Assembly: GCF_030296835.1 (NCBI RefSeq)
Contig: NZ_AP027922.1
Location: 1,860,001-1,924,000, forward strand
Reading direction: 5' to 3'
DNA: 64,000 nucleotides
From: Pseudoalteromonas sp. MM1
Lineage (GTDB): Bacteria; Pseudomonadota; Gammaproteobacteria; Enterobacterales; Alteromonadaceae
In this document: positions 36,203 through 46,557 of the stretch, one piece after another
Layout: every line of letters begins with the position of its first letter
How positions within the stretch are numbered: position 1 is the stretch's first letter
Made by a program: the position numbers and the translations under genes
The notes under the pieces: generated by a model
Databases searched by the model: none
Seen by the model: the letters and a program-made list of their open reading frames with translations, nothing else
Told to the model about the DNA's origin: nothing

Positions 36203-37828
36203 ATGAAACGTTATTTTTCTCTCACACTGATTGCCGGCGCGGTTTTAGCCGGTTGTGCAACAACAAGTATTACCCCTACAGACGTAACAAATGGTTACAA
36301 CAGTATTAAAGCCGATGAGCTTGCTAAACATATTAAGGTATTAGCTTCTGACGAATTTGGCGGCCGAGCGCCTTCATCTGAAGGGGAAAAGTTAACGCTT
36401 GATTACCTAACTACGCAATTTAAAGCATTAGGGTTTGAACCCGGTAATGGCGATAGCTTTTTACAAGAAGTACCGCTTGTTTCACTTGAGGCTGACTCTG
36501 ACATGGTATTAAGTATTGGTGGTAAAGATTACCAATACAAAAAAGATATGGTTATGGGTAGTAGCCGTATTAGCGCACAAGAAGGCATTGAAAACTCAGA
36601 GCTTGTATTTGTAGGCTACGGTGTTAACGCACCAGAGTATAACTGGAACGACTACGAAGGGTTAGACGTAAAGGGTAAAACTGTGGTTATGCTGGTTAAC
36701 GATCCGGGCTTTGCGACAAAAGATCCTGCGTTATTTACGGGCGATGCAATGACCTACTATGGCCGCTGGACTTATAAATACGAAGAAGCGAGTCGTCAAG
36801 GTGCAGCCGGTGCTATTATCATTCACGAAACAGCCCCTGCGTCATACCCGTGGTCGGTTGTTGAAAACTCGTGGAGCGGTGAGCAGTTTGGATTTCAAAA
36901 AGAGAACAACAATATGGACCGCGTTGCGGTTGAAGGCTGGGTTACCACTGATGTAGCTAAAGAGTTATTTGCTAAAGCGGGCCTTGATTTTGATACTGCC
37001 AAAGCCAATGCAGCTAAAGGTGCTTATAACGTTGACATGGGTAATTTAACTGCCTCGGTTAATGTTAAAAATACAATTAAAAAGTCGGTATCGTATAACT
37101 TTATTGCAACCCTTCCTGGTAGTGAAAAACCTGAAGAACATGTTATTTATTCTGCGCATTGGGATCACCTAGGTACAGATACGACCCGTAAGGGCGATCA
37201 AATTTATAATGGTGCACACGACAACGCAACGGGCACCGCAGGGCTAATTGAGGTGGCAGAGGCATTTACTAAGCTGCCAACGCACCCTACTCGCTCAATG
37301 ACATTTTTAGCTGTTACGGCAGAAGAACAAGGCTTACTTGGCTCTAAATATTACGCTGCTAATCCTGTTATTGCTGCAGATAAAACAGTCGCCAATATAA
37401 ACATGGATAGTCTAAACTTATTAGGTAAAGTAAAAGATATGAACGTAGTAGGTTTAGGTAAGTCACAAATGGACGACCTACTAGCAAAAGCCGCAAAAGA
37501 GCAAGGTAGAACCATAGCTGGCGACCCAAAACCATCATCAGGTGGTTATTACCGCTCTGATCACTTTGCATTTGCAAATATGGGTATTCCGGCTATGTAT
37601 GCAGGCGGTGGTACCATAGCAGCCGATGAAGACACAGAGAATTATCGTAAGCGAATGAGCTTAGTGTTACGTGGTTGTTACCATCAGCCATGTGATAGAT
37701 ACCGCGATGAGTGGGATTTATCGGGTGCGGTACAAGACTTACAATTGTTTTATAAAGTAGGCTTTGATATTTCTGAGCAAGCGCAATGGCCAAAGTGGTA
37801 CGAAAACTCAGAGTTTCAACGTAAATAA
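36203..37828 (+). CDS. M28-family zinc aminopeptidase lipoprotein
   Basis: The 541-residue precursor has a lipoprotein signal with lipobox LAGC (Cys 18), so it is anchored to a membrane facing the periplasm or outside. A PA-type insert domain (about residues 125-260) is followed by an M28 peptidase core. The zinc ligands are visible in order: His in HWDHLG, Asp in HDNATGTAG, the Glu pair in TAEEQGLLG, Asp in NINMDSLN and His in RSDHFAFA. It probably trims peptides for nutrition. It is a single-gene unit. Confidence 0.92.
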   Translation: MKRYFSLTLIAGAVLAGCATTSITPTDVTNGYNSIKADELAKHIKVLASDEFGGRAPSSEGEKLTLDYLTTQFKALGFEPGNGDSFLQEVPLVSLEADSDMVLSIGGKDYQYKKDMVMGSSRISAQEGIENSELVFVGYGVNAPEYNWNDYEGLDVKGKTVVMLVNDPGFATKDPALFTGDAMTYYGRWTYKYEEASRQGAAGAIIIHETAPASYPWSVVENSWSGEQFGFQKENNNMDRVAVEGWVTTDVAKELFAKAGLDFDTAKANAAKGAYNVDMGNLTASVNVKNTIKKSVSYNFIATLPGSEKPEEHVIYSAHWDHLGTDTTRKGDQIYNGAHDNATGTAGLIEVAEAFTKLPTHPTRSMTFLAVTAEEQGLLGSKYYAANPVIAADKTVANINMDSLNLLGKVKDMNVVGLGKSQMDDLLAKAAKEQGRTIAGDPKPSSGGYYRSDHFAFANMGIPAMYAGGGTIAADEDTENYRKRMSLVLRGCYHQPCDRYRDEWDLSGAVQDLQLFYKVGFDISEQAQWPKWYENSEFQRK

Positions 37829-37895
37829 CCTATTTCGCCTAAGCTTAGGCTATTGACCATCGAAAAACTCAAACTGAGTTATCGATTTAAATAGA

Positions 37896-37922
37896 TGCAA
37901 ATGATATTGATTATCATTTGCA
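37896..37922. promoter_or_regulatory. Strong Fur box before the putative metal transporter
   Basis: TGCAAATGATA (37896-37906) and TATCATTTGCA (37912-37922) form a perfect 11-bp inverted repeat around TTGAT. The inner 19 bp match the Fur consensus closely. It lies about 50 bp before the downstream ATG, over the expected promoter. Confidence 0.8.
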
Positions 37923-37969
37923 AAGCATATACAGTGTGTCCTAGTTAAAAATAAAACTGGGGCACACTT

Positions 37970-39139
37970 ATGATTTTACTCTCTCAAATAGGATTTATTA
38001 CGCCAGCTTCCAAACGGTTTGTTAGCCAAAATAAACGCTTACTCCTACCACTATTTTTATTAGTATGTTTAGTTGTACCTAGTCTTCGCGAAATCACCAT
38101 TACTGCACTTAGTGATGCGTTTTTCCAAGTTAGTGTATTTGTAGCGGCTACGTTACTTATTTACTACTACGCAATAGAACATATCCCTCAATTAGAAATG
38201 AGCTACTTAAGCGCTAAATCCAAATCGCTTGAAGTGCTATTTGCATCTGTACTTGGCGCTTTACCTGGCTGTGGTGGCGCTATTATTGTGGTAACTCAAT
38301 ACACTAAAGGCCAAGCAAGTTTTGGAGCTATCGTCGCCGTGCTTACAGCTACAATGGGAGATGCTGCTTTTTTATTGCTCGCGACTCGCCCTACTGAAGG
38401 CTTAACAATAATGGCTATGGGTTTAGCGGTAGGTACAGTGTGTGGATTAATAGTTAATGCAATTCATAAACCTGACTTTTTACGCCCAAGCTCTCAAGAG
38501 CAAAAACACCAAGTAAAAGTGTTGCCCACTAAAATAATTAAAATTAGTAAACCCGTATGGATGTTTGCCATTATACCAAGTTTAGTTATTGCGTTTTTGA
38601 TTGCATTTAATGTGGACTTTAACCAATTTGGGGAATATACCCACACTGGTGTGAGCTTATTTGGCGCTGCTATGGCTTTGTTTACTGTGACAATTTGGGC
38701 TTACTCTTCTAAAGGTGAAACATACAAAGAGATCACCTCAGAGGACGACGAATGTAATCCGCCTTCAAAGCTTATAAAAGTACTTCAAGATACACATTTT
38801 GTAACTGCTTGGGTGGTGGCTTCGTTCATGTTATTTGAAATATTAGTCAGTGTGGTAGGCCTTGATTTAAAAACCTGGTTTATGCACTACGCCTATTTAG
38901 CACCGTTGGTTGCTGTTGTGATTGGTTTTTTACCTGGCTGTGGGCCACAAATAATTGTAACCACGCTTTATATACAAGGTATTATTCCCTTTAGTGCGTT
39001 AGCTGCGAATGCGATTTCAAATGATGGGGATGCACTATTTCCAGCAATTGCAATGGCGCCAAAAGCAGCAGTGATCGCTACCTTGTATACGTCTATACCT
39101 GCTTTAGTTGTTGGTTACGGGCTTTACTTTTTAAGTTAA
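37970..39139 (+). CDS. Putative manganese/heavy-metal transporter (DUF2899/ArsP_2, 10-TM)
   Basis: A 389-residue polytopic protein of about ten helices built as an internal repeat. ALPGCGGAIIVVTQYTKGQ followed by TATMGDAAFLLLA in the first half matches FLPGCGPQIIVTTLYIQG followed by ISNDGDALFPAIA in the second. This is the DUF2899 (ArsP_2) family, annotated as putative manganese transporter. The paired PGCG and GD motifs could form the ion path. A strong Fur box upstream makes it iron-regulated. Import of iron or manganese, or export of manganese, are all possible; direction cannot be told. Confidence 0.78.
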   Translation: MILLSQIGFITPASKRFVSQNKRLLLPLFLLVCLVVPSLREITITALSDAFFQVSVFVAATLLIYYYAIEHIPQLEMSYLSAKSKSLEVLFASVLGALPGCGGAIIVVTQYTKGQASFGAIVAVLTATMGDAAFLLLATRPTEGLTIMAMGLAVGTVCGLIVNAIHKPDFLRPSSQEQKHQVKVLPTKIIKISKPVWMFAIIPSLVIAFLIAFNVDFNQFGEYTHTGVSLFGAAMALFTVTIWAYSSKGETYKEITSEDDECNPPSKLIKVLQDTHFVTAWVVASFMLFEILVSVVGLDLKTWFMHYAYLAPLVAVVIGFLPGCGPQIIVTTLYIQGIIPFSALAANAISNDGDALFPAIAMAPKAAVIATLYTSIPALVVGYGLYFLS

Positions 39140-39160
39140 CAGTTAAAAAATCATAAGTAC

Positions 39161-39191
39161 AAAAAAAGCTCAGCAATTGCTGAGCTTTTTA
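39161..39191. terminator. Bidirectional terminator between the metal transporter and DUF805 genes
   Basis: The near-perfect palindrome AAGCTCAGCAATTGCTGAGCTT has an A run on the left and a T run on the right. It serves the two convergent genes. Confidence 0.85.
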
Positions 39192-39206
39192 ATGCTAACG
39201 TATTAT

Positions 39207-39572
39207 TTAAACCGTAGCAGGTTCAGCTGCTGACTCTTTTGGATTTGGACCAAAATCGTTTTCGCCTTCGTGCGAGTCTTGTGCAAGGAACACAATTAAA
39301 ACAATCCAGCCAATAATTGGCACTAACCACAGTAGCTGCCACCAGCCAGAGCGGCCTGTATCGTGAAGACGACGTGCACCTGCACTTAACCCAGGTATTA
39401 ATAGCGCTAAGCTATAAATAGAACCAATAAACATTGTTCCTAAAGCACCATCAATCACGTTACATATAATTGAAAAAATCGTATTAAATAATACAAACAT
39501 CCAATAAGCTTTACGACGGTTACGCCCTGAAAAATCTGCATAACTGCGCAGCGCGTTCATATAATGTTCCAT
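39207..39572 (-). CDS. DUF805 small membrane protein
   Basis: A 121-residue inner-membrane protein with about four hydrophobic helices. The DUF805 signature is clear: YADFSGRNRRKAYWMFVLFN at the start, then GARRLHDTGRSGWWQLLWLV, and a Gly/Asn/Pro-rich tail after LAQDSHEG. The function is unknown. The ATG is preceded by AAGGA at good spacing. It is a single gene between two terminators. Confidence 0.88.
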   Translation of the reverse strand: MEHYMNALRSYADFSGRNRRKAYWMFVLFNTIFSIICNVIDGALGTMFIGSIYSLALLIPGLSAGARRLHDTGRSGWWQLLWLVPIIGWIVLIVFLAQDSHEGENDFGPNPKESAAEPATV

Positions 39573-39673
39573 AAAAATTCCTTAGTGTTAGTGTTTATAT
39601 TCCCTAATGGGTTTAATTTTTATTACTTTTTAGTAACACTTGTATCTTAAATAAAAACAGGCTCATTTAAAAC

Positions 39674-39700
39674 AAAAAACCAGCAAATTGCTGGTTTTTT
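39674..39700 (-). terminator. bkd operon terminator
   Basis: AACCAGCA (39678-39685) pairs with TGCTGGTT (39689-39696). Read on the minus strand, the stem is followed by a T run. Confidence 0.82.
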
Positions 39701-39713
39701 ATAAGTTTAATTA

Positions 39714-41312
39714 TTAACTCATAGCCATCATCATCGCCGATGGGTTTTCAAGATACGATTTCCACAAATTATTAAAGCGAGCTATGGTACCACCATCAAT
39801 AACACGATGGTCGCCCGACCAACTTACTTGCATAATTGCTTTACTCACAACTTGACCGTTTTCATCAAAGCGCGGTAAGTGTTGTAACTTACCTAGCGCA
39901 ACAATTGCAACCTCGGGCTTATTAATGATTGGGGTCGCAATAGTGCCACCAATTGCACCAATATTTGAAATGCTAATGGTGCCCCCTTTTAAGTCATCAG
40001 GTGCAACGCGCCCTTCCCGTGCGGCTTCTGTTAAGCTTGTTAAACTCTTAGCAAGGTCAACAATACTCTTTGTTTGGCACGATTTAATGTTAGGTACTAA
40101 TAAACCCACTTTTGAATCTACCGCGACCCCAATATTATGATCGTCATAATAGGTAATCTCAGAGCAATCATCATTTACTTTAGAATTAAGCACTGGGTAC
40201 TCTTTCATCGCAAGCGATAACGCTTTGATAAAAAATGGCATCATAGTGAGCTTTACACCTTGCGCTTTATACTGCTCTTTTAAGCTGGCACGCAGGGCAA
40301 TTAATTGCGTTAAGTCTATCTCGTCACTAAAGGTAAAGTGAGGGATTGTAGAGACCGAGGCCACCATTTGCTTTGCCATAGCCGCTTTAATGCCTTTAAT
40401 CGGCTCTACCCGCATGCCACCGCTTTGTGTTTGCGGCGATGGTAATTCTTTATTATTAGTAACGCTGCGTTTAGTAGTAGCGCTGCTAAGTGGTGATGTA
40501 TCTATTGTGTTAGGCACCTCACCTTTAATAAATTCTTCTATGTCTTGCTTATAGATACGGCCATTTTTACCACTACCTGGTACACATGTTAAGTCAACAT
40601 CTAACTCGCGTGCTTTTCGCCTTACAGCAGGTGAGGCAACCGCTTTTTTATTAACAATTTTATTTGCTGCTGTTTGTGGCGTTGCAACAGGTTTATCTGC
40701 CGCTTTGCTTTGAGCTTTTACAACGGCTTCGTTTACATCAACATTAGGTTTTGCTGAACTGCCAGCTATACTCATTTGAAATAATGGGCTGTGTACTTGA
40801 GCAATTTCCCCTTTTTGATAGTAAAGCTTTTGCACTGTACCTGTGTATTTAGCCGGAATTTGTACCAGTGCTTTGTCGGTCATTACATCACACACAGCCT
40901 GATCTTCTTGTATTTCATCGCCTTCGGCCACCAGCCAATCAACAATTTCACACTCAACAATCCCTTCACCTATATCCGGAAGAATAAAATCTTCTAAATG
41001 CTCTGACGATGCGCTGTCGATCTCTGTATTTTCTACTTGTTCTGTAGGAGCATCAGCGCTTTGGCTTTGCTCATCAGCTACATCCATAGCAAACAACGGC
41101 GCATGAACCTTCGCAATTTCTCCTTTTTGATAATACAATTTAGTGATTATGCCATCGTGCACAGCCGGTATTTGTACTAGGGCTTTATCGGTCATCACAT
41201 CACAAATAGGTTGATCTTCTTTTACTTTGTCACCCTCTTGTATTAGCCATTCAACCACTTCGCACTCAACAATGCCTTCACCAATATCGGGTAATATAAA
41301 ATCTTTAGCCAT
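39714..41312 (-). CDS. bkdB: Branched-chain 2-oxoacid dehydrogenase E2 (dihydrolipoyl acyltransferase), two lipoyl domains
   Basis: The acyltransferase core of the complex that converts branched-chain 2-oxoacids to acyl-CoA. The 532-residue protein has two lipoyl domains (about 1-78 and 107-182), each with lipoyl-lysine motif VMTDKALVQIPA. A peripheral-subunit-binding domain follows (ASPAVRRKARELDVDLTCVPGSGKNGRIYKQD, about 227-258, here cited in part), then the catalytic domain ending with the active-site SGDHRVIDGGT. VMTDKA rather than IETDKA favours the branched-chain type. No E3 (lpd) gene is beside it. Confidence 0.92.
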   Translation of the reverse strand: MAKDFILPDIGEGIVECEVVEWLIQEGDKVKEDQPICDVMTDKALVQIPAVHDGIITKLYYQKGEIAKVHAPLFAMDVADEQSQSADAPTEQVENTEIDSASSEHLEDFILPDIGEGIVECEIVDWLVAEGDEIQEDQAVCDVMTDKALVQIPAKYTGTVQKLYYQKGEIAQVHSPLFQMSIAGSSAKPNVDVNEAVVKAQSKAADKPVATPQTAANKIVNKKAVASPAVRRKARELDVDLTCVPGSGKNGRIYKQDIEEFIKGEVPNTIDTSPLSSATTKRSVTNNKELPSPQTQSGGMRVEPIKGIKAAMAKQMVASVSTIPHFTFSDEIDLTQLIALRASLKEQYKAQGVKLTMMPFFIKALSLAMKEYPVLNSKVNDDCSEITYYDDHNIGVAVDSKVGLLVPNIKSCQTKSIVDLAKSLTSLTEAAREGRVAPDDLKGGTISISNIGAIGGTIATPIINKPEVAIVALGKLQHLPRFDENGQVVSKAIMQVSWSGDHRVIDGGTIARFNNLWKSYLENPSAMMMAMS

Positions 41313-41320
41313 GGTATCCC

Positions 41321-42298
41321 CTAAAAATCCATTGATTGTTTAATTGCGGCCATTACTTTTAGCGCATCAGGCACATATTCTTTTTCGAGTGCTAATGGAT
41401 AAGGTGTATCTAATCCACATACGCGCATAATAGGTGACTCAAGATGTAAAAAGCACTCCTGTTGAATAGTCGCCGCAATTTCAGCACCAAAGCCATTGGT
41501 AATAGGCGCTTCGTGGCTTATGACTAAACGTCCTGTTTTAGTGACCGATTTAGCAATTGTTTCAACATCCCAAGGTAAAATGCTTCTAAGGTCAATCACT
41601 TCACAACTAATGCCTTGTTCGTGGGCTTGTTTTGCCGAGTTTTCAACTATTTCCATTTGCGCGCCCCAAGCAAGTAAGGTTATATCTGTCCCTTCTTGTA
41701 CTACTTCGGCTTTGCCAAGCTCAATGGTGTAATCATCCTCTGGTACTTCGCCGGTAGAAGCTCGGTATAAACGTTTAGGCTCAAAGAAAATAACGGGGTT
41801 ATCGTCTTTTATACTTGCGCGTAGTAAGCCTTTTGCTTGATACGGGTTACGCGGCACTACTATTTTTAGTCCTGGTGTATGGGCAAAGTATGCCTCTGGC
41901 GATTGCGAGTGATATAAGCCCCCCGCAATACCGCCACCATAAGGTGTACGCACGGTGAGATTACCTACATTAAATTCGTTACCACTGCGGTATCTAAACT
42001 TGGCTGACTCATTAACTATTTGATCAAATGCCGGAAAAATATAATCCGCAAATTGTATTTCAGCCAGTGCTGGTGCGCCAAATGCGGCTAAACCATTGGC
42101 AAAACCTAAAATACCTTGCTCTGTAAGCGGTGTGTTAAATACGCGGTGTTTACCGTACTTTTCTTGCAAACCTGATGTCGCTCTAAAAACACCACCAAAA
42201 TAGCCAACATCTTCACCAAAAATACACGCCTGTGGGTGCTCATTCATGGTGATATCGAGCGCAGAATTAATTGCGTGTAGCATGTTCATTTTAGCCAT
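41321..42298 (-). CDS. bkdA2: Branched-chain 2-oxoacid dehydrogenase E1, beta subunit
   Basis: The 325-residue beta subunit of the thiamine-dependent E1 heterotetramer. It begins [20 protein letters not shown] and shows [39 protein letters not shown] and [20 protein letters not shown], all standard for E1-beta of 2-oxoisovalerate dehydrogenase. It starts one base over the end of the alpha-subunit gene and is followed 8 nt later by the E2 gene, so expression is coupled. Confidence 0.94.
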   Translation of the reverse strand: MAKMNMLHAINSALDITMNEHPQACIFGEDVGYFGGVFRATSGLQEKYGKHRVFNTPLTEQGILGFANGLAAFGAPALAEIQFADYIFPAFDQIVNESAKFRYRSGNEFNVGNLTVRTPYGGGIAGGLYHSQSPEAYFAHTPGLKIVVPRNPYQAKGLLRASIKDDNPVIFFEPKRLYRASTGEVPEDDYTIELGKAEVVQEGTDITLLAWGAQMEIVENSAKQAHEQGISCEVIDLRSILPWDVETIAKSVTKTGRLVISHEAPITNGFGAEIAATIQQECFLHLESPIMRVCGLDTPYPLALEKEYVPDALKVMAAIKQSMDF

Positions 42299-43512
42299 TA
42301 CTTAATTCTCCCTGCGGTGATTGGGTATGCATCTGGGTGTTGCTTTATATGTGCTTTTAAATCGTTATATTGGCGAGTAAGCGAAGGGATTGGCGTATCG
42401 TAAACATCTGATATTAGCTCTTCAAGTGCAGGCTTTTGTACTTTTTCAGCGCGTTTGAGGGCGGCTAATATATCTTCGCGTATGGCCTCTTTTGCCTTAG
42501 CGTCATCTTCTTCGTTTAACCAATCTTGCTTAATTAACCATTTTTTAAATTTATCAATCGGGCACACTTTGTGATTGGCCTCTTCATCTTTTGAGCGGTA
42601 ACCACTCGGATCGTCAGAGGTAGAATGGGCCCCTAATCTGTACGCTATTGACTCAATTAATACCGGCTCGCCCTGCGTTGCTGCAATTTCGCGAGCCTTT
42701 TGCGTTGCTGCAAACACAGCTAATGCATCTGAGCCATCAACTCGAATGGTTTTAATACCGTAGCCCACACCGCGAGAAGCAATGCCATCGCCTTTAAATT
42801 GCTCCTCAGCAGGCGTAGAAATCGCATAACCATTATTACGTGCAAAAAATATAACGGGTGCTTTGTGCACCGCAGCCATATTTAAACCTGCATGAAAGTC
42901 ACCTTCAGATGCGGCGCCTTCACCAAAATAACAAATAGTTACATTATCTATGGTGCTGGCAAGCTCGCCGGTTTTAGCGTCAATGTGTTTTACTTTTTGC
43001 CCGTAGGCATAGCCTGTAGCTTGAGGAATCTGCGTACCGAGAGGCGATGATATGGTCATATAATTTAATTCTTTTGAACCATAATGAATCGGCATTTGAC
43101 GCCCTTTCCCTAAATCTAATTCATTAGAAAACATCTGATTCATAAATTGATCAAGCGTAAATCCGCGATAATGCAAAGCGGCTTGCTCGCGGTATTGCGC
43201 CATAATCATGTCATTTTGATCAAGTGCAGCAGCTGAGGCCGTAACAGCGGCTTCTTCACCTAAACATTGCATATAAAAGCTTACGCGGCCTTGGCGTTGC
43301 GCCCCTTGCATACGCTCATCGAGTAGGCGAATAAAACGCATTGTTTCGTATAGTTTTAACGCTGTGTGTTTAGAAATAGTCGGTGCGGTAGCACTAGGAT
43401 GAATGTCGCCTTCCTCAGTTAAAATACTAAGGGTTGGAATAGTTAGCGCATGACCATCTATAAATTCGAGGTCGTGGTTAATATTCAGCGATACGTTATT
43501 TGGATTACTCAT
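42298..43512 (-). CDS. bkdA1: Branched-chain 2-oxoacid dehydrogenase E1, alpha subunit
   Basis: The 404-residue thiamine-diphosphate binding subunit. The ThDP motif appears as [19 protein letters not shown] with the closing [11 protein letters not shown], and [19 protein letters not shown] is the phosphorylation-loop region typical of branched-chain rather than pyruvate E1-alpha. It is the first gene of the bkd operon. A perfect LiuR-type palindrome lies 114 bp upstream, suggesting induction by leucine/valine breakdown intermediates. Confidence 0.94.
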   Translation of the reverse strand: MSNPNNVSLNINHDLEFIDGHALTIPTLSILTEEGDIHPSATAPTISKHTALKLYETMRFIRLLDERMQGAQRQGRVSFYMQCLGEEAAVTASAAALDQNDMIMAQYREQAALHYRGFTLDQFMNQMFSNELDLGKGRQMPIHYGSKELNYMTISSPLGTQIPQATGYAYGQKVKHIDAKTGELASTIDNVTICYFGEGAASEGDFHAGLNMAAVHKAPVIFFARNNGYAISTPAEEQFKGDGIASRGVGYGIKTIRVDGSDALAVFAATQKAREIAATQGEPVLIESIAYRLGAHSTSDDPSGYRSKDEEANHKVCPIDKFKKWLIKQDWLNEEDDAKAKEAIREDILAALKRAEKVQKPALEELISDVYDTPIPSLTRQYNDLKAHIKQHPDAYPITAGRIK

Positions 43513-43625
43513 AACCTACCTTCTCTTGTTGTCTGTGATACAGCACCCCTTTTAGATTTTTATTATGGGTGAGGCTTGCGAATAAACTTTGCAGCATCTG
43601 CGCTGTATTTAATTAAAGCTGCCAC

Positions 43626-43647
43626 CACCTTACGTTAACGTAAGGTG
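43626..43647. promoter_or_regulatory. LiuR-type operator before the bkd operon
   Basis: CACCTTACGTTAACGTAAGG continues to a 22-bp perfect palindrome. Its 16-bp core CTTACGTTAACGTAAG fits the LiuR consensus TTKACGTWWACGTMAA except for the outermost bases. It is the same motif class as the sites at 22903 and 22951. Confidence 0.75.
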
Positions 43648-43777
43648 TTATTCAATACGTGTAAGACGAAACAAAAGTAAAATAAGATTAAATAGTTGGA
43701 AAGTTAACTGTACGCATTTATTAAGTTAATAAAAACATACAGTTAAAAATATGGAGGTTGTGGTCTGATGAGTTGTA

Positions 43778-44830
43778 TTAGACGAAATTACTATCTACTT
43801 GCATGGGAATAACAGTGAGTAATGCCCTTTGCCCAAGCGCTACGTGCGCATTAGGAAAGATAATCGCTTCCCCTTCAACATCAGCATAATAAGGTGTATC
43901 GCCGTCTGTTGCTAACAGCTCACCTTTTGCAAACCCTGTGAAATTTTCTGCATCATCAGAAAACGGAAAACTAAAGTCCTGCTGCGTTCTATTAATTGTA
44001 CGATGTACGGCAAACAGCTCAAAGTCACTTGCATTAAATTGAGGGTATTGAACTTCTTTTTGGCTAATTAATGCAGTTAGCGTTTGCTTAGTTTTTGCAA
44101 AGCGAGTCATGTCGTTTTCACCAAACGGTTTAACTTGACCCAGTTCAACGGTAAATGAATCAGCGCCATGAACAAACGAAGAATAGTAACTGAATGTGGT
44201 TGCAGCCGATTTCATCATCAATACAGTATTTACACCGCAGCTAAGTAAAAATTGTAACTGCGATTTTTTCCATGGTTTACCATGAAGATAAGGATACACA
44301 GCAAATTTTTCATTTTTTGAGCCACGTATAGCAGTATGTAAATCATAATGGTAACGCGCACTGCCTTGCTCACCCCGTGCAAAAAAATCGGTAACATACT
44401 GTTCTAGTTTTGCTGCTCGTACACGCTCGTCATTCATTGGCACACCTTCAACAGTGTGATGGCCGTTAAATAAACGGTTTAGGTTTTCTTCTACAAAACG
44501 CAGGCCAATATTTATTGATTTTGGGTTACCAAATATAAAAAGCACTCGCTGATTTAAATCGAGCTCACCTTTTATTGTGGCTTTTATTAGCTCGTCACAT
44601 ATTTCTATAGGTGCGGTTTCGTTACCGTGTACAGCGCTTGAGAGTACGACATCTTTTGTTGTTGTAAGGTGAGGTTGAAATTCAATAACACCAGTATCGT
44701 GAACGGTTACGCGCGTGCCATTTTGTAAAGTAAATTCACTTGCCTCTAAATGCCATTCATTGTTGCGACTGAGTGTTAAAAAATCACCAGTATTTTTTAA
44801 ATCATTTAAATAATTTGGTTTGGCTAACAT
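43778..44830 (-). CDS. astE: Succinylglutamate desuccinylase
   Basis: Zinc hydrolase that releases glutamate and succinate in the last step of the arginine succinyltransferase pathway. The 350-residue protein has the zinc ligands HGNE (His 68, Glu 71) and His 165 in [11 protein letters not shown], and the catalytic Glu in [12 protein letters not shown]. It stands alone, away from the other ast genes, as is usual in Alteromonadales. AAGGG precedes the start. A terminator lies between it and pgm upstream. Confidence 0.93.
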   Translation of the reverse strand: MLAKPNYLNDLKNTGDFLTLSRNNEWHLEASEFTLQNGTRVTVHDTGVIEFQPHLTTTKDVVLSSAVHGNETAPIEICDELIKATIKGELDLNQRVLFIFGNPKSINIGLRFVEENLNRLFNGHHTVEGVPMNDERVRAAKLEQYVTDFFARGEQGSARYHYDLHTAIRGSKNEKFAVYPYLHGKPWKKSQLQFLLSCGVNTVLMMKSAATTFSYYSSFVHGADSFTVELGQVKPFGENDMTRFAKTKQTLTALISQKEVQYPQFNASDFELFAVHRTINRTQQDFSFPFSDDAENFTGFAKGELLATDGDTPYYADVEGEAIIFPNAHVALGQRALLTVIPMQVDSNFV

Positions 44831-44862
44831 GATAAGCCCTTTTATAGTGTGAGAGATACAAA

Positions 44863-44888
44863 CAAAAACGGCTGAATAAATCAGCCGC
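44863..44888 (-). terminator. pgm terminator
   Basis: CGGCTGA (44869-44875) pairs with TCAGCCG (44881-44887). On the minus strand the stem is followed by TTTTTGTTTG. Confidence 0.87.
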
Positions 44889-44909
44889 TTTTGAATAGTG
44901 TAAGCCGTA

Positions 44910-46547
44910 TTAGCTAATTACTGAATCAACTAATTGTTTAGCTTCTTTTTCTAGTAGTGCTAAATGCGCTTCACCTTTGAATGACTCAAGATAAATTTTA
45001 TAAATATCTTCAGTGCCAGAAGGACGTGCGGCAAACCAGCCATTTTCAGTCACTACTTTTAAGCCGCCAATGGCCGCATCATTACCTGGGGCATGAGTTA
45101 GCTTTTGTAAAATAGGCTCGCCAGCTAATGTATCGGCTTTTACATCGCTTGCGCTTAGCGCTTTTAAACGTGACTTTTGTGCACTCGTCGCAGGGGCATC
45201 TAAACGCTTGTATAACGGAGAGCCAAACTCTTGCTCTAACTCTTTATAAAGCGCTGATGGTGTTTTACCGGTTACTGCGAGTATTTCAGCTGCAAGTAGA
45301 CCCATGATGAAGCCGTCTTTGTCGGTACACCAAACACTGCCATCAAAACGTAAAAACGCAGCACCAGCACTTTCTTCACCACCAAAGGCAAGCTTGCCTT
45401 TGTTTAGCCCCTCTACAAACCATTTAAAGCCAACCGGCACTTCTTTAACTTTACGCTCATTACGTGCCACTACGCGGTCAATCATAGAGCTAGAAACCAG
45501 TGTTTTACCAATTTCTACACTGCTGTCCCAGTCGCGGTGTTTTAATAAATAATCAATCGCTACAGCTAAAAAGTGATTTGGGTTCATTAACCCATCTGGT
45601 GTAACAATACCATGGCGGTCGTAATCTGGGTCGTTGCCAATAGCAATATCAAAGTCGTCTTTCAATTTAATTAAATTAGCCATTGAGTAAGGCGATGAGC
45701 AATCCATACGGATTTTGCCATCTTTATCAAGTGGCATAAATGCAAAACGCGGATCAACACTGTCGTTTACTACGGTTAAATCTAAATTATATTTTTGCGC
45801 TATTAACGGCCAAAAGTTAATACCAGAGCCACCAAGCGGGTCAATACCTACTTTTATACATGCATCGCTAACGGCTTTTAAATTAACGATATTTTCTAAG
45901 TCGTTAATATATGGCGTCATTAGGTCTTCGTATTTAATAAACCCTGAACGCGATGCTTTAGCAAATGGAAACAGCTCAACTTCGACTAAATCTTCTAATA
46001 GTAATTGATTTGCTCTGTCTTCAATCCATTTAGTTACGTCGGTGTCTGCTGGGCCGCCGTTAGGTGGATTGTATTTAAAGCCACCGTCTTCTGGTGGGTT
46101 ATGTGAAGGCGTTACCACAATGCCATCGGCTAATTCATTCGGGTTTAATTTGTTATGGCAAACAATAGCATGGCTAATGACAGGAGTTGGCGTGTAATCG
46201 TGATTTTGCTGAGTGATTACTTGCACCTCATTGGCCACTAATACTTCTATGGCAGAGTTAAAAGCAGCTTCACTTAACGCATGCGTATCTTTACCTAAAA
46301 AAAGCGGACCAAAAATGTCGTTTTGCTTTCGGTAGTCACATATAGCTTGTGTAATGGCTAAAATATGAGATTCGTTAAACTTAACATCGTAAGAGCAACC
46401 ACGGTGACCCGACGTACCAAAAGCAACACAATGCTCTGGGTTTTGCTCTAAGTCTGGCTCATTTAAGTAATAAGCCGATACCAGTTTTGGTACGTTAACT
46501 AAAGTTGAATGTGGCGCAGTTTTCCCAGCACCTGAATGAATAGCCAT
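44910..46547 (-). CDS. pgm: Phosphoglucomutase, alpha-D-glucose phosphate-specific
   Basis: Interconverts glucose 1-phosphate and glucose 6-phosphate, linking glycogen and sugar-nucleotide metabolism to glycolysis. The 545-residue protein has the phosphoserine loop [13 protein letters not shown] (Ser 148), the metal loop [10 protein letters not shown], the sugar-specificity loop FGGEESAGA and the phosphate-binding [13 protein letters not shown]. Length matches E. coli Pgm (546). It follows seqA by 10 nt, the same seqA-pgm order as in enterobacteria. Confidence 0.96.
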   Translation of the reverse strand: MAIHSGAGKTAPHSTLVNVPKLVSAYYLNEPDLEQNPEHCVAFGTSGHRGCSYDVKFNESHILAITQAICDYRKQNDIFGPLFLGKDTHALSEAAFNSAIEVLVANEVQVITQQNHDYTPTPVISHAIVCHNKLNPNELADGIVVTPSHNPPEDGGFKYNPPNGGPADTDVTKWIEDRANQLLLEDLVEVELFPFAKASRSGFIKYEDLMTPYINDLENIVNLKAVSDACIKVGIDPLGGSGINFWPLIAQKYNLDLTVVNDSVDPRFAFMPLDKDGKIRMDCSSPYSMANLIKLKDDFDIAIGNDPDYDRHGIVTPDGLMNPNHFLAVAIDYLLKHRDWDSSVEIGKTLVSSSMIDRVVARNERKVKEVPVGFKWFVEGLNKGKLAFGGEESAGAAFLRFDGSVWCTDKDGFIMGLLAAEILAVTGKTPSALYKELEQEFGSPLYKRLDAPATSAQKSRLKALSASDVKADTLAGEPILQKLTHAPGNDAAIGGLKVVTENGWFAARPSGTEDIYKIYLESFKGEAHLALLEKEAKQLVDSVIS

Positions 46548-46557
46548 GTGTATTTCC

